From Maribacter zhoushanensis (GTDB lineage: Bacteria; Bacteroidota; Bacteroidia; Flavobacteriales; Flavobacteriaceae): a DNA stretch of 64,000 bases. Where the stretch lies: positions 1,364,001 through 1,428,000 of the forward strand of contig NZ_JARKMR010000001.1 in the NCBI RefSeq assembly GCF_029350975.1, given 5' to 3'. Under the pieces are notes generated by a model. The model worked only from the letters and a program-made list of their open reading frames with translations, did not search any database and was not told the DNA's origin. A program made the translations under genes and the position numbers. The first letter of the stretch is position 1. Each line of letters opens with the position of its first letter. This document shows, piece by piece, positions 26,898 through 37,308 of the stretch.

Positions 26898-27261
26898 TCT
26901 ATTTTTATCGGGAATTATCGTTATCATAGCTGGTGTGGTTTATGGGGGGCATCCTGCTTATGTTATGCCAGAACTCTTAGGTTTTGAAGTAGTAGATTTG
27001 GAATTAAAGAATATGCTCCGTGCTGTAATGGGTATTTATATGGGAGTAGGGCTATTCTGGATTTTAGGCTCTTTTAAAGCGAATCTTTGGTATGCTGCAA
27101 CCCTATGTAATATGCTTTTTATGGGTGGTATAAGTTTTGGTAGAATAGTAAGTACCGCTATAGATGGAGTATCGCCATTATTTACACCAGCACTGTTTCT
27201 AGAACTTTTGTTCTTCGGTTGGGGATTGTATAATCTTAAAAAGTATAAAGAGTTGGACTAG
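26875..27261 (+). CDS. DUF4345 family membrane protein
   Basis: This is a 128-residue protein with four hydrophobic helices and the conserved NMLRAVMGIYMGVGLFW segment of DUF4345. The ATG at 26875 (MTTAKNLN) is preferred over 26860 because it leads straight into the first helix and gives the usual family length. It overlaps the 3' end of the MFS gene by 23 bp. The function is unknown. Confidence 0.75.
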   Translation: MTTAKNLNLFLSGIIVIIAGVVYGGHPAYVMPELLGFEVVDLELKNMLRAVMGIYMGVGLFWILGSFKANLWYAATLCNMLFMGGISFGRIVSTAIDGVSPLFTPALFLELLFFGWGLYNLKKYKELD

Positions 27262-27272
27262 ATTTATAGTAT

Positions 27273-28013
27273 TTAAAAATCAAGTTTCTTTTTACGTAAC
27301 TCAAAATTCTGACCTAGATATACCTTTCTTACCATTTCATCTGCAGCCAGTTCTTCTGGTTCTCCAGACTTTAAAATACCACCTTCAAACATTAGGTAAG
27401 AGCGTTCTGTAATAGCAAGCGTTTCTTGAACGTTGTGGTCGGTAATGAGTATACCAATGTTTTTATCTTTTAACTGCGCTACAATACGCTGTATGTCTTC
27501 TACGGCTACAGGATCAACCCCTGCAAAAGGTTCATCTAGAAGAATAAATTTTGGGTCGGTGGCCAAGGCACGTGCAATTTCTGTCCTTCTTCGTTCACCA
27601 CCAGATAATAAGTCGCCACGACTTTTACGAATATGACCTAATCCAAACTCTTCAATAAGCGACTCCATTTTCATGTGTTGCTCTTTTTTGCTCAACTTGG
27701 TCAATTGAAGAACACTTAAAATATTTTTTTCGATACTTAACTTTCTAAAGACAGATGCTTCTTGAGCTAGGTAACCAATGCCGTTTTGCGCTCTTTTGTA
27801 CATGGGAAATTTGGTAATCTCCATGTCATCTAAATAGATGCTACCGCCATTGGGTTTTACAAGCCCTACGATCATATAAAAAGAAGTGGTCTTACCGGCG
27901 CCATTAGGTCCCAATAACCCTACAATTTCACCTTGGTTTACCTCAAGGGAAATTCCTTTAACCACCCTACGGCCTCTGTAGGACTTCATTATATTGTCGG
28001 CACGTAACTTCAT
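27273..28013 (-). CDS. lptB: LPS export ABC transporter ATPase LptB
   Basis: LptB powers extraction of lipopolysaccharide from the inner membrane with LptFG. The 246 residues include GPNGAGKTT, signature [15 protein letters not shown], Walker [14 protein letters not shown] and H-loop [10 protein letters not shown]. LptB-specific features such as the [14 protein letters not shown]-loop are clear. It ends a run of kdsD-tatC-ahpD-lptB genes on one strand, linking LPS core sugar supply and export. Confidence 0.96.
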   Translation of the reverse strand: MKLRADNIMKSYRGRRVVKGISLEVNQGEIVGLLGPNGAGKTTSFYMIVGLVKPNGGSIYLDDMEITKFPMYKRAQNGIGYLAQEASVFRKLSIEKNILSVLQLTKLSKKEQHMKMESLIEEFGLGHIRKSRGDLLSGGERRRTEIARALATDPKFILLDEPFAGVDPVAVEDIQRIVAQLKDKNIGILITDHNVQETLAITERSYLMFEGGILKSGEPEELAADEMVRKVYLGQNFELRKKKLDF

Positions 28014-28064
28014 GTTTTCAAATCTATTGGTTATTGGTCTTTTAGAAAAGTAATTGGCGATTTT

Positions 28065-28415
28065 TTAACCTTGTTGGTTTTCTAATTCTTCCCAATATTC
28101 ATACGCTTTTCGTAAATGTGGAATTACAATGGTACCGCCCACTAAGGTAGCTATACTTAACGTCTCCATGACCTCTTCTTTAGAAACGCCCTCATTATAA
28201 GAACTCTCTAAATGATACTTTACACAATCGTCGCAACGTAATACGGTAGATGCTACAAGACCTAACAATTCTTTGGTCTTAACGTCTAAAGCGCCTGCGG
28301 CAAATGCATTGGTATCTAAATTAAATATACGTTTTACTACTTTATTATTATCAGCCAGTAACTTATCGTTCATCTTAGAACGATAGGCATTAAATTCTTC
28401 AATTTGATTTGACAT
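28065..28415 (-). CDS. Carboxymuconolactone decarboxylase family protein (AhpD-like)
   Basis: The 116-residue protein carries the AhpD-type redox motif Cys61-Asp-Asp-Cys64 followed by HLESS (CxxC-x3-H). This fits a peroxidase or disulfide reductase function rather than true carboxymuconolactone chemistry. It overlaps the end of tatC by 17 bp, so the two are translationally coupled. The same neighbourhood is familiar from other flavobacteria. Confidence 0.9.
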   Translation of the reverse strand: MSNQIEEFNAYRSKMNDKLLADNNKVVKRIFNLDTNAFAAGALDVKTKELLGLVASTVLRCDDCVKYHLESSYNEGVSKEEVMETLSIATLVGGTIVIPHLRKAYEYWEELENQQG

Positions 28416-29280
28416 TTCTATTTGCTTTTTTTTCTTTTTCAGCTTTTTTTCTTTCTTTTCTCAATACCATCGCAGAAATAAATATACTTATCTGGTATAA
28501 TACAATGACCGGTATAGCAACTATAATCTGGCTTGTAACGTCTGGTGGTGTAATTACCGCAGAAAGTATTAAAACAACTACCAAGGCAATTTTACGGTAC
28601 TTCTTCATCAATTCTGGCGTTACCAAACCAACTTTGGTCAAAAAGAAAATGATGATAGGTAACTCAAACAAAATACCACAAGCAAGTACTGAAATTTTTA
28701 ATGTTCCTATATATGAATCTAAATCGAACTCATTTAAAACAGAGTCACTAACTACATACGATCCTAAGAAGTTAATAGAAAGTGGTGCTACAATGTAATA
28801 CCCAAATAAAACCCCTATAAAGAATAAAATAGAAGCAATTAAAATAAATCCGCGGGAGTTTTTACGCTCATTGGCATGTAGTCCAGGACTAATGAATTTC
28901 CACATTTCATATAAAATATAGGGAAATCCAAGAATAACTCCAGCCCAAATGGAGGTCCATATGTGTGCAGAAAACTGTCCGCCCATTTCACGACTTTGAA
29001 TGGTAAACGGAAATTCATCGGCACAGAAAGAAGAATCTATTACCGTAAAAGATTGAATTTTATTTAACCAAGTAGCGACATCACAAAAGAAGCGATACGT
29101 GGGGAAATTCATGTTCTTTGGTCCGAATATAATTGTGTCAAATATGAAACCTTTCATTAAAAAGGCAACACTTCCAATGATGACAACAGCCAATACGGAT
29201 CTTATTAAATGCCATCTTAATTCTTCTAAATGGTCAAGAAAAGACATTTCGTTTGGTGGCGTGGTAGTTTTGGAACTCAT
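28399..29280 (-). CDS. tatC: Twin-arginine translocase subunit TatC
   Basis: This integral membrane receptor for twin-arginine signal peptides has 293 residues and about six membrane helices. The N-terminal hallmark MSFLDHLEELRWHLIRS and the conserved FPYILYEMWKFISPGL segment are present. A roughly 50-residue periplasmic insertion follows helix 1, a variation I associate with Bacteroidota TatC. It starts at the stop codon of kdsD and overlaps the AhpD-like gene. PhoD in this window is one likely client. Confidence 0.95.
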   Translation of the reverse strand: MSSKTTTPPNEMSFLDHLEELRWHLIRSVLAVVIIGSVAFLMKGFIFDTIIFGPKNMNFPTYRFFCDVATWLNKIQSFTVIDSSFCADEFPFTIQSREMGGQFSAHIWTSIWAGVILGFPYILYEMWKFISPGLHANERKNSRGFILIASILFFIGVLFGYYIVAPLSINFLGSYVVSDSVLNEFDLDSYIGTLKISVLACGILFELPIIIFFLTKVGLVTPELMKKYRKIALVVVLILSAVITPPDVTSQIIVAIPVIVLYQISIFISAMVLRKERKKAEKEKKANRNVKSN

Positions 29281-30245
29281 TATAAAATACCTTCGTTAAT
29301 TAAATTATGTAAATGGATTACGCCAACGTACGTATCTTCATCCATGGCTAACAATTGTGATATTCCCTTTTTTTGCATATGCTCCAAAGCTTTGATAGCC
29401 AAAGTATTTGCAGGAATCGTTTTAGGGTTTTTAGTCATGATATCTTCAGCAGTCAACCCTTTTATATTGTCATGTTTGTTCAACATGCGTCTAATATCGC
29501 CATCGGTTACAATACCTACAACTTTTTCGCCATCAAGTACTGCAGTAACACCCAACATTTTTTTAGAGATTTCAACAATTACTTTTTTGACCTCTTCGCT
29601 TTTTTGAACTTGTGGCACTTGATTTTTGCTGACCAAATCTGCAACTCTTAAATATAATCTCTTACCTAAGGATCCGCCTGGGTGATATTTTGCAAAATCT
29701 GAACTACTAAAACCTTTGATTTCTAAAAGCACAATTGCAAGGGCATCTCCCATAACTAATTGAGCTGTAGTACTTGTTGTAGGTGCCAGTCCGTTAGGGC
29801 AAGCTTCCTTCTCAACATGTGTATTTAGAATAAAATCTGCTTGTTTTGCCAAAAAAGAATCGGTGTTCCCTGTCATGGCAATTAGCTTATTAGAACCTCT
29901 TTTTATGAGCGGTACCAGCATCTTTATTTCTGGTGTATTTCCGCTGTTAGAAATACAGATAACCACGTCATTATCTTGCACGGTTCCTAAGTCTCCATGT
30001 ATGGCATCGCCAGCATGCATAAAAATTGCGGGAGTACCCGTAGAATTCAGGGTAGCTACAATTTTGGTGGCAATGATTGCGCTCTTTCCAATACCTGAAA
30101 TTATAACGCGTCCTTTTGCTTCAATAATGCAGTTTACGATACTAGCAAAATCATCGGTTAAAAGTGAGGAAAGTTGTGCTATAGCATCACGCTCAGTTTC
30201 AATGGTTTTTCTCGCTAAGCCAATAATGGTGTCCGTTGCAATCAA
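29280..30245 (-). CDS. kdsD: Arabinose-5-phosphate isomerase (KpsF/GutQ/KdsD family)
   Basis: This enzyme converts ribulose-5-phosphate to arabinose-5-phosphate for Kdo and lipid A core synthesis. It has a SIS domain (ISGIGKSAIIATKIVATLNSTG; CISNSGNTPEI) followed by two CBS repeats. There is no ATG at the N-terminus. The frame is open from a TTG at 30314, but a -7 box (TAATTTTG, minus strand, 30309-30302) would place the transcript start near 30295. I therefore prefer the TTG at 30245 (MIATDTIIGLARK; 321 residues), with TTG 30257 as an alternative. It is first in the kdsD-tatC-ahpD-lptB run. Confidence 0.88.
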   Translation of the reverse strand: MIATDTIIGLARKTIETERDAIAQLSSLLTDDFASIVNCIIEAKGRVIISGIGKSAIIATKIVATLNSTGTPAIFMHAGDAIHGDLGTVQDNDVVICISNSGNTPEIKMLVPLIKRGSNKLIAMTGNTDSFLAKQADFILNTHVEKEACPNGLAPTTSTTAQLVMGDALAIVLLEIKGFSSSDFAKYHPGGSLGKRLYLRVADLVSKNQVPQVQKSEEVKKVIVEISKKMLGVTAVLDGEKVVGIVTDGDIRRMLNKHDNIKGLTAEDIMTKNPKTIPANTLAIKALEHMQKKGISQLLAMDEDTYVGVIHLHNLINEGIL

Positions 30246-30301
30246 TCTATTATTCAAATTATGGATTGTATTCCTAAAAGAATGTATTATCTTTAAGATG
30301 A

Positions 30302-30309
30302 CAAAATTA
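30302..30309 (-). promoter_or_regulatory. Candidate -7 box of the kdsD operon
   Basis: TAATTTTG on the minus strand matches TAnnTTTG and lies about 57 bp upstream of the chosen kdsD start. A matching -33 element is not evident. It argues against the longer kdsD frame starting at 30314. Confidence 0.4.
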
Positions 30310-30429
30310 AACAAACTTAATTTTAAATGCCGATTATCGCATAATAATTTAGAAACGCCTAGCTAGGCAATTTGTATTTTTGTTCGCTTATAAAATTTAA
30401 AGTAAGTAGTGTCCCCTTAAATGTAAAAT

Positions 30430-32640
30430 GTGACAGACAGTAAAGAATTTGACAATATCGATTTACATTCCTCATTAAAAAAATATTTTGGTTTTTCTCA
30501 GTTTAAAGGACTTCAGGAAGAAGTAATTAAAAATGTTTTAAAACAGAATAATACGTTTGTGATCATGCCAACAGGTGGTGGTAAATCTATGTGTTACCAA
30601 TTACCTGCCCTTATGCAAGTTGGTACGGCAATTATCGTTTCTCCGTTGATTGCTTTAATGAAAAATCAGGTAGATGCCATACGTGGTGTTTCTTCTGAAA
30701 TAGGAATTGCCCATGTATTAAATTCCTCATTGAATAAAGGGGAAATAAAACAGGTGAAACAAGATATAACAGATGGTGTAACTAAACTGTTGTATGTTGC
30801 TCCAGAGTCTTTGACAAAAGAAGAGAATGTAGAATTTTTACGCTCGGTCAAAGTTTCTTTTGTAGCGGTAGATGAAGCGCATTGTATTTCTGAATGGGGT
30901 CATGATTTTAGACCTGAGTATAGAAATTTGAAATCTATAGTAGCACGTTTAGGAGATGATATTCCTATTATTGGGCTTACAGCTACGGCAACGCCTAAGG
31001 TTCAAGAGGATATTATTAAGAATTTAGGTATAGGTGGTGCCAAACTTTTTAAGGCGTCTTTTAACCGACCTAATCTATTCTACGAAGTACGTACCAAAAC
31101 AGAAAATATTGAAGCGGATATCATTCGTTTCGTGAAACAAAATTCTGGTAAATCAGGAATTATATACTGCCTTAGCCGTAAAAAGGTAGAGGAGTTAGCT
31201 CAAGTATTGCAGGTAAACGGGGTAAGTGCCGTACCATACCATGCAGGTTTTGATGCTAAGACAAGATCAAAATATCAAGATATGTTCTTGATGGAAGATG
31301 TAGATGTGGTAGTTGCAACCATTGCCTTTGGTATGGGGATCGATAAACCAGATGTACGTTTTGTAATTCATCATGATATTCCAAAAAGTATTGAAAGTTA
31401 CTATCAAGAAACCGGTAGAGCCGGTCGTGATGGTGGCGAAGGTCATTGTTTAGCCTATTACTCTTACAAGGATATAGAAAAGCTAGAGAAGTTCATGTCC
31501 GGTAAACCGGTAGCTGAACAAGAAATAGGAAATGCTTTATTGCAAGAGGTGGTAGCGTATGCAGAAACCTCTATGTCTAGACGTAAGTTTATGCTTCATT
31601 ATTTTGGAGAGGAATTTGACGACGTTAACGGTGAAGGTGCCGAAATGGATGATAATACCCGAAACCCGAAAGAGAAAGAAGAAGCGAAAGACAACGTTGA
31701 AAAGTTGCTTAAGGTTGTTACCGGTACAAGCGAAAAGTTTAAATCTAAAGAGATTGTAAATGCATTGCGTGGAAAAACCAATGCCATAATTTCTTCACAT
31801 AAAACCAATGAAAAAGAGTTTTTTGGAATTGGTTCCGATAAAGATAAAAGCTATTGGATGGCACTTATTCGTCAGACATTGGTTGCCGGATTGCTACGAA
31901 AAGAGATAGAACAATACGGCGTGTTACATGTAACGGATAATGGTAAGGAGTTTTTAGTGAATCCTTCATCTTTTATGATGACCAAAGATCACGTTTATAA
32001 TGCTGAAAATGACAATGCTATTGTTGGTGCCGCTAAATCTGGTGGTATAGCAGATGAGAAATTACTGAAGCAGTTAAAGGACTTACGAAAAGCACAGGCT
32101 AAGAAAATAGGTGTTCCGCCATTTGTAGTTTTTCAGGATCCTTCATTAGAAGATATGGCATTGAAATATCCTATATCGCATGAAGAGCTGCTAAATGTTC
32201 ATGGTGTAGGTGAGGGTAAGGCAAAAAAATATGGTAAGCCGTTTATTGCATTCATTAGTACCTATGTTGAAGAAAACGAAATTATTAGACCAGATGACCT
32301 TGTAGTTAAAAGTACGGGAGCAAATTCTGCGTTGAAATTATATGTAATACAGAATGTCGATAGAAAATTACCATTGACTGATATTGCTTCTTCTAAAGGC
32401 TTGGAAATTCCTGACCTTATTAAAGAAATGGAACAAATAGTCTATAGTGGTACCAAGTTAAACCTGAATTATTGGATCGATGATATTCTAGATGAAGATC
32501 AACAAGAAGAAATTCATGAGTATTTCTTGGAATCTGAATCAGATGATTTAGAAGAGGCGATGAGCGAATTTGATGGCGAGTATGAAGAAGAAGAGCTGCG
32601 TTTGTATAGATTAAAATTTATTAGTGAAGTAGCAAACTAA
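30430..32640 (+). CDS. recQ: ATP-dependent DNA helicase RecQ
   Basis: This 3'-5' helicase of recombination and fork repair starts at GTG (MTDSKEF). The 736 residues include Walker [17 protein letters not shown], Walker [17 protein letters not shown], motif [14 protein letters not shown] and motif [13 protein letters not shown]. The RQC region starts near residue 382 with [14 protein letters not shown], but none of the four zinc-ligand cysteines of E. coli RecQ is present there. An HRDC domain ([24 protein letters not shown]) follows near residue 545, then a unique C-terminal segment ending with an acidic stretch. It is divergent from kdsD and has a strong terminator. Confidence 0.95.
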   Translation: MTDSKEFDNIDLHSSLKKYFGFSQFKGLQEEVIKNVLKQNNTFVIMPTGGGKSMCYQLPALMQVGTAIIVSPLIALMKNQVDAIRGVSSEIGIAHVLNSSLNKGEIKQVKQDITDGVTKLLYVAPESLTKEENVEFLRSVKVSFVAVDEAHCISEWGHDFRPEYRNLKSIVARLGDDIPIIGLTATATPKVQEDIIKNLGIGGAKLFKASFNRPNLFYEVRTKTENIEADIIRFVKQNSGKSGIIYCLSRKKVEELAQVLQVNGVSAVPYHAGFDAKTRSKYQDMFLMEDVDVVVATIAFGMGIDKPDVRFVIHHDIPKSIESYYQETGRAGRDGGEGHCLAYYSYKDIEKLEKFMSGKPVAEQEIGNALLQEVVAYAETSMSRRKFMLHYFGEEFDDVNGEGAEMDDNTRNPKEKEEAKDNVEKLLKVVTGTSEKFKSKEIVNALRGKTNAIISSHKTNEKEFFGIGSDKDKSYWMALIRQTLVAGLLRKEIEQYGVLHVTDNGKEFLVNPSSFMMTKDHVYNAENDNAIVGAAKSGGIADEKLLKQLKDLRKAQAKKIGVPPFVVFQDPSLEDMALKYPISHEELLNVHGVGEGKAKKYGKPFIAFISTYVEENEIIRPDDLVVKSTGANSALKLYVIQNVDRKLPLTDIASSKGLEIPDLIKEMEQIVYSGTKLNLNYWIDDILDEDQQEEIHEYFLESESDDLEEAMSEFDGEYEEEELRLYRLKFISEVAN

Positions 32641-32664
32641 ACCAAGTATCTATAATTTATTTAT

Positions 32665-32706
32665 AAATCCATTAACCAACATAAATTGGTTAATGGATTT
32701 TTTTAT
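32665..32706 (+). terminator. Intrinsic terminator after recQ
   Basis: The 15-bp arms 32665-32679 and 32686-32700 are perfect inverses around a 6-nt loop, followed by a T tract. The stem is AT-rich but long. Confidence 0.85.
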
Positions 32707-32932
32707 TAGAGCTATACGGGTAATTTATGTTGTCCGTTTTATGTGGTTTGTAAAGCTTTTAAATGATAAATAGCAGGGTAAAGTAAATTTTACTCCATAT
32801 TTTTTGCTTTTAAATAATTGATATACAGGTTATTGTATTTTGTTTAATAAATAATTTAAAACTTTAAACAAAATTTAAGACTATTGCTCGTGGTTCCGTT
32901 ATACTTTTACAGAAATCTAAAAAAAAAGAACT

Positions 32933-33445
32933 ATGAAAATTTTAAAAATTACATTATTAAGTGCAATTACATTATTTGTAACGAATATTTCTGCTCAGTC
33001 AGAAACTATTGTAGGTGTTGCAGCGGGAAATGACAATTTTACAACCTTGGTTGCTGCAGTAAAAGCGGCTGATTTGGTGGAAACGTTGAGTAGTGAAGGT
33101 CCGTTTACTGTTTTTGCGCCGGTAAACACAGCTTTTGAAGCATTACCAGCTGGCACGGTAGATACGTTATTAAAGCCTGAAAGTAAAGATGCATTAACGG
33201 GTATTTTAACTTACCATGTAGTAGCCGGTAAGTTTATGGCTGCAGATGTTATTAAGGCAATCAATGACAATGATGGTATGTTTTTAGTAAAAACAGTACA
33301 AGGAGGAACAATCACATTATCACTTAGCGGCAACAAAGTAATGTTGAAAGATGAAAAAGGAAATATGGCAACCGTAGTTATGGCAGATGTAGCTGCTAGC
33401 AATGGTGTAATTCATGCGATAGATGCAGTAGTGATGCCAGAATAA
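32933..33445 (+). CDS. Secreted fasciclin (FAS1) domain protein
   Basis: This 170-residue protein has a signal peptide (MKILKITLLSAITLFVTNISAQ) and one FAS1 domain. The H1 motif TVFAPVNTAFEALP and the H2 motif NGVIHAIDAVVMP are complete. FAS1 proteins mediate adhesion or act at the cell surface. Here no lipobox or anchor is seen, so it is probably periplasmic or released. It is a single-gene unit between two strong terminators. Confidence 0.92.
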   Translation: MKILKITLLSAITLFVTNISAQSETIVGVAAGNDNFTTLVAAVKAADLVETLSSEGPFTVFAPVNTAFEALPAGTVDTLLKPESKDALTGILTYHVVAGKFMAADVIKAINDNDGMFLVKTVQGGTITLSLSGNKVMLKDEKGNMATVVMADVAASNGVIHAIDAVVMPE

Positions 33446-33466
33446 GTTTAAAAGTCTACTAATAAT

Positions 33467-33514
33467 AAAAATCCCTTTGTAATTCTATTATAGAATAGCA
33501 AAGGGATTTTTTTT
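33467..33514. terminator. Terminator after the fasciclin gene, bidirectional
   Basis: AAATCCCTTTG and CAAAGGGATTT pair around an inner inverted repeat (ATTCTA-TTA-TAGAAT). A tracts and T tracts flank it, and it lies between convergent genes. Confidence 0.85.
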
Positions 33515-33533
33515 AAACACTACTTAAAGTTGT

Positions 33534-34844
33534 CTAGCGTGCAGCAGTACCACTTATAGGTTTGCCTTTTCGCAATTGTCTTTGAATCTTTTTAATAGCG
33601 GATTCTATGGATTTTTCAGGTTCAATAATATTGTATTCTCCCCAAAAATCTGGATCGGCAAAACCTATGGCTTCGTCACTTAATATAATTGATGACTTCA
33701 TTCTGTCCTTATACTTAGGAAAAGTGTTATCTATATTCTTTTCCCAATCTGTGATAGCCATTTCACAATTCATGCTGTATACTGAATTGAATAAACGTTT
33801 GTCCCAATCTATTTTGAACTCTAATAGAACATTGCTATAACCATAATACCATTTACCATCTTTTTCTCTGTAGTCTACACGGTAAGATACTTCGGTTGGC
33901 CATACGTCTGCATTCTTAGGTTTTCTTCTTACGAACATTTGAGAAGCCAATCTTTTATCAGTGATGTTAAGGGAGTAAATGGCGCTTGTCAATATTTTAT
34001 TTTCAGCATCAATGTATAGTTTACCATTATATAACGGATCTATAATTTCAGGTTTTTGCTTGAAATCAATGACATAAATAAGTTGGTCATTTACACGAGT
34101 AGAGGTATCAAAAGAAAAATCATAATATGCTAAAGTCTCTGGTGTAAAGATGTAGTTTGGGTATTTTACCATGTCCACAAATAAGGTGTTGAATGGTCCG
34201 CCCTGAAGTTTTAGGGCAACAGTGTCTAACTTATTGTAATCAGTGCTCTTACGAGCTTTGTAAAGTTCTAGCGCATCCGTCTTTTTAGAAGAATATGGAG
34301 TTTTGTAAATATTCACTACCGCTTCTGAAAGACTTACGTTGGTTCTTCTTTTTTTAATAGTTTCTCTGTAAAAGGCAGTCATTACGGTACTTTCATTTAA
34401 ATAATTATCCCCCTTTTTGTTCAGCGTTTCTTTTACTAACGACTCAGCATCATTTGGGGCATCTATACTTGCCTCTGATAAGGCCATAACAAATTCGGTC
34501 ATGAAGATTTTATTCTTCTTTTCCTCTAATTCTGAAATAGCAATTTGTTTGGTTTTGTAACCTAAGAATGCAATAGTTAATTTGTTTTCAGTGTACTCAC
34601 TTGGAACTTTCAATGAAAATTGCCCCTCTGAGTTGGTAATCGTGGTTACATTGGTGTTGTCTACCGTAAGTGTAGCAAAAATTAAAGGTTTTTTGGTGTC
34701 GGCATCTAAAACTTCACCGGTGTATTCCGTATAATTAATGGCTTGTGCCATCATTGCGTTGGTTCCTAATCCTATGGAAACAAGAAATATCAATATATAC
34801 TTGATAAAATGATGACTTGTTGAAAAATTGTACTCTTGTGACAT
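33534..34844 (-). CDS. CarboxypepD_reg-like domain secreted protein
   Basis: The 436 residues begin with a signal region (hydrophobic residues about 14-33). A beta-sandwich CarboxypepD_reg-like domain follows (residues about 38-120; YTGEVLDADTKKPLIFATLTV, NSEGQFSLKVP). The roughly 300-residue remainder, rich in beta-strand patterns (RLASQMFVRRKP, YRVDYREKDGKWYYGY), resembles what often follows this domain in Bacteroidota outer-membrane-associated proteins. No beta-barrel TonB plug is seen. It is likely periplasmic or outer-membrane-associated; the function is unknown. Confidence 0.8.
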   Translation of the reverse strand: MSQEYNFSTSHHFIKYILIFLVSIGLGTNAMMAQAINYTEYTGEVLDADTKKPLIFATLTVDNTNVTTITNSEGQFSLKVPSEYTENKLTIAFLGYKTKQIAISELEEKKNKIFMTEFVMALSEASIDAPNDAESLVKETLNKKGDNYLNESTVMTAFYRETIKKRRTNVSLSEAVVNIYKTPYSSKKTDALELYKARKSTDYNKLDTVALKLQGGPFNTLFVDMVKYPNYIFTPETLAYYDFSFDTSTRVNDQLIYVIDFKQKPEIIDPLYNGKLYIDAENKILTSAIYSLNITDKRLASQMFVRRKPKNADVWPTEVSYRVDYREKDGKWYYGYSNVLLEFKIDWDKRLFNSVYSMNCEMAITDWEKNIDNTFPKYKDRMKSSIILSDEAIGFADPDFWGEYNIIEPEKSIESAIKKIQRQLRKGKPISGTAAR

Positions 34845-34940
34845 AACGTATCTTTTCTTTATAAGGTAGTGATTAATAACGAATTATATCGATATTTTCT
34901 GTTAAATCGTTAGTGTTCTGAAAGCAATGATAGGGCGAAA

Positions 34941-35684
34941 TTACTTTTTGCCGTCGAATGTTTTTGATGAGGTACTAACAAGCCTATTAATTTCCTTTAA
35001 TTCTTCTTCGGTAAGATCGCGCCATTTTCCAACGGGTACATCTAATTGTACGTTCATAATTCTAATACGCTTCAATTTCTTTACCCTATAATCTAGGTAT
35101 TCGCACATTCTACGAATTTGTCTGTTTAGACCTTGAGTTAGAATTATTCTGAATTGATATGTACTTACTTCAAAAACCTCACATTCTCTGGTGACTTGGT
35201 CAAGAATAGGAATTCCTTTGCGCATCCTATTTAAGAAATCAATGGTAATTGGCTTATCTACGGTTACCAAATATTCTTTTTCGTGGTTGTTACGTGCACG
35301 AAGTATCTTATTTACAATATCTCCATCATCGGTTAGGAATATGAGTCCCTCACTTGGTTTATCCAATCTGCCAATCGGGAAAATTCGTTTTGGGTAGTTT
35401 ATAAAATCAATAATATTGTCTTTTTCAACACCCGTATCTGTAGTGCAAACAATACCTACGGGTTTATTAAATGCCAAGTACGTAGATTTTCCTTTGGATT
35501 CCTTAATAAGTTCTCCATCAACTTTAACGACATCACCAGCAGATATTTTAGTGCCCATTTCCGGCACTTCTCCGTTAATGGTTACTCTACCTTGGTCAAT
35601 CAATTTATCTGCAGCTCTACGTGAGCAATAACCAGCTTCGCTTAAGTATTTATTTATTCTTGTTTTATTGGTATTGTCTTGCAT
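34941..35684 (-). CDS. rluF: 23S rRNA pseudouridine synthase, RluF type
   Basis: This 247-residue RNA-modifying enzyme has an N-terminal S4 domain ([20 protein letters not shown]) and a RsuA/RluF-class catalytic domain. The catalytic aspartate is Asp108 in [19 protein letters not shown], where the K-P-S variation is typical of RluF. Further motifs are [18 protein letters not shown] and KRIRIMNV. By homology it should modify 23S rRNA near position 2604. It is 16 bp downstream of the serine hydrolase gene. Confidence 0.9.
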   Translation of the reverse strand: MQDNTNKTRINKYLSEAGYCSRRAADKLIDQGRVTINGEVPEMGTKISAGDVVKVDGELIKESKGKSTYLAFNKPVGIVCTTDTGVEKDNIIDFINYPKRIFPIGRLDKPSEGLIFLTDDGDIVNKILRARNNHEKEYLVTVDKPITIDFLNRMRKGIPILDQVTRECEVFEVSTYQFRIILTQGLNRQIRRMCEYLDYRVKKLKRIRIMNVQLDVPVGKWRDLTEEELKEINRLVSTSSKTFDGKK

Positions 35685-35700
35685 ATTCAGCGTGCTGTTT

Positions 35701-36834
35701 CTAATGTTGATTTCGATTTAATTCTTGTTGGTAGATTTCTCTACCTAATTGTGCCAAAAACGGAATTCCTATTTCGTCATAGTCATAGGCGTCATCATTA
35801 AAGATACCGTCTTTGTTCACCAAAATAGTTGCCGTCAATAAAAAATCGATATTATTTTTAGTGTCCTTTATATAGGCACAATCAGTTAACGTGCCGTAAG
35901 CGAACCCTACTTTATTATATATTTCTATATACTCAGGTATGTTCTTTTTAGTATCGCCAAACATGAAAAACTTACAGTAGCCATCATAATATGTAGCCTG
36001 ATCATAGCCTGCTTTTTGCGGAGTAGTATGCATTGCATTAATTAAATATGCTCTTTGCTCGCTACTAAGGTCAAACTGTTCTGTTGCTTTATAGTTTTGT
36101 GGAAATATTACTCTTTTTAAAAGGTTGTGTTGCGCAGAAATAGGATAATAGTTTTTTTGACTAAAATCAAAAGCTTCTTCAATGAGTTCGCCATCTTCAT
36201 AATACCCAATTCCCTTTTCAATTTTAAAGAGTTCTAGACGTTCCGGTGTCTTGTTTAAGATTGATTGCGTAATTCCGGTAGTAGAATCGTTCAAGTAAAT
36301 GATTAGGGGCTTTGTTCTTAGATCATCTGAATGATAGCCTAATCTATGACTTAACCTAACAGGTGCAATCCCTTTGTTCTTTAAACTTTCATTGATTGCT
36401 TCAAATCCTAAGAACTCTACCAACCTATTGTTTGCCAAATTATCACTGACTGCAAAAATTTCAGATATATCCTTTGCAGCGGTACTTTCAAGAGTATCGC
36501 CTTCTATATAGTATCTTGTGTTAATAGATAAGGTGTCTGTTTTATTTAGTTTTTCTAATGCTAAAACAGCAGTGGGGAATTTAGCCGTACTCGCAGGATA
36601 AAAATACATGCTATCATTTACCTGGAAATCATAGTCTGTAAATACAACACTATCATTTCTTCTATCTATTTGTGTATATCTTATTTGAACCTGATAGCTA
36701 TCAATACTATCCATTACCCTTTTTATTTTAGGGTTATTTGATGATAGGGCAACTTCAAGAAAATTTAAATTTTGTTTTTTGTGAGCGCAACCAGTCAAAA
36801 AAACACAACATATGAAAAGAAGGAAGTACTTCAT
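35701..36834 (-). CDS. Class A beta-lactamase-like serine hydrolase, lipoprotein
   Basis: The 377-residue protein has a lipoprotein signal (lipobox LTGC, Cys16) and the three serine-active-site motifs of the penicillin-recognising fold: Ser82-x-x-Lys85 (ASTAKFP), Ser130-Asp-Asn (AVSDNLANN) and KVG (about residue 311). The usual omega-loop Glu of class A lactamases is not obvious. It may therefore be a peptidase or esterase of the beta-lactamase-related family rather than an antibiotic-degrading enzyme. It is lipid-anchored on the periplasmic side and co-directional with the 79-residue gene upstream and rluF downstream. Confidence 0.82.
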   Translation of the reverse strand: MKYFLLFICCVFLTGCAHKKQNLNFLEVALSSNNPKIKRVMDSIDSYQVQIRYTQIDRRNDSVVFTDYDFQVNDSMYFYPASTAKFPTAVLALEKLNKTDTLSINTRYYIEGDTLESTAAKDISEIFAVSDNLANNRLVEFLGFEAINESLKNKGIAPVRLSHRLGYHSDDLRTKPLIIYLNDSTTGITQSILNKTPERLELFKIEKGIGYYEDGELIEEAFDFSQKNYYPISAQHNLLKRVIFPQNYKATEQFDLSSEQRAYLINAMHTTPQKAGYDQATYYDGYCKFFMFGDTKKNIPEYIEIYNKVGFAYGTLTDCAYIKDTKNNIDFLLTATILVNKDGIFNDDAYDYDEIGIPFLAQLGREIYQQELNRNQH

Positions 36835-36845
36835 GGTATTATGTT

Positions 36846-37085
36846 TTATGGAGTGTAGACTTCGCCACGGTGCGGTTTTAGCAAATCTCTTACGGTAATC
36901 ATTTCTTTTTCTTCCACGACCATAAATGCAATACTGTACATGTCATTTATTTCATTGAAACCCGTAATGTTCAAAGCTGTTTTTTCAGAAGCTATAAATT
37001 CATTTAGGTGCTTAACATGATGTTCGGCAGTTTTTAATGCAGCAGGACCTCTAAAATCCCATATTAGTTTTATCTGTCGGTTCAA
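36846..37085 (-). CDS. Conserved small hypothetical protein (79 aa)
   Basis: This cytosolic protein is mixed alpha/beta, starts with IKLIWDFRGPAALKTAEHHV and ends HRGEVYTP. It is 11 bp upstream of the serine hydrolase gene on the same strand. The beta-alpha-beta pattern could be ferredoxin-like, and I recall similar short proteins in other flavobacteria. No function is known to me. Confidence 0.7.
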   Translation of the reverse strand: MNRQIKLIWDFRGPAALKTAEHHVKHLNEFIASEKTALNITGFNEINDMYSIAFMVVEEKEMITVRDLLKPHRGEVYTP

Positions 37086-37255
37086 GAATATATAGTGTTA
37101 GGTTATAAAAATAGTAGCAAATTTACCTAAAAAATGGCAGTTTATAGTCAGTATGTAATGAGATAAAAAGGTAGTGACCGGCTATTTTTAATTGATTATT
37201 AGCTATTTGTTATATCTTGTAAGCCCTAAAAACGTGTTAAGTAAATCATTAAGCA

Positions 37256-37286
37256 TTTGCACACGATTTGGTTATTGCTATTTTTG
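37256..37286 (+). promoter_or_regulatory. Full-consensus Bacteroidota promoter of the parvulin operon
   Basis: TTTG (37256-37259), exactly 19 nt, then TATTTTTG (37279-37286) is a perfect match to the TTTG-N19-TAnnTTTG consensus. The predicted transcript start near 37291-37293 decides the start codon of the next gene, because it excludes the upstream candidate at 37192 and makes 37291 nearly leaderless. Confidence 0.8.
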
Positions 37287-37308
37287 CTCGATGTTTTTTA
37301 AGAAATCA

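Noticed and set aside
28409-28798. Long open frame on the plus strand opposite tatC
   Set aside because: It is the mirror of tatC membrane helices (hydrophobic codons read in reverse), has no promoter or family features, and tatC is unmistakable on the other strand.
29863-30366. 167-codon plus-strand frame opposite kdsD
   Set aside because: It is a shadow of the SIS domain coding sequence, with no recognisable protein pattern and no start context.
35701-36834. Antibiotic-resistance beta-lactamase
   Set aside because: The SxxK, SDN and KxG motifs are present, but the omega-loop glutamate is not evident and the gene sits among housekeeping genes, so resistance cannot be claimed.
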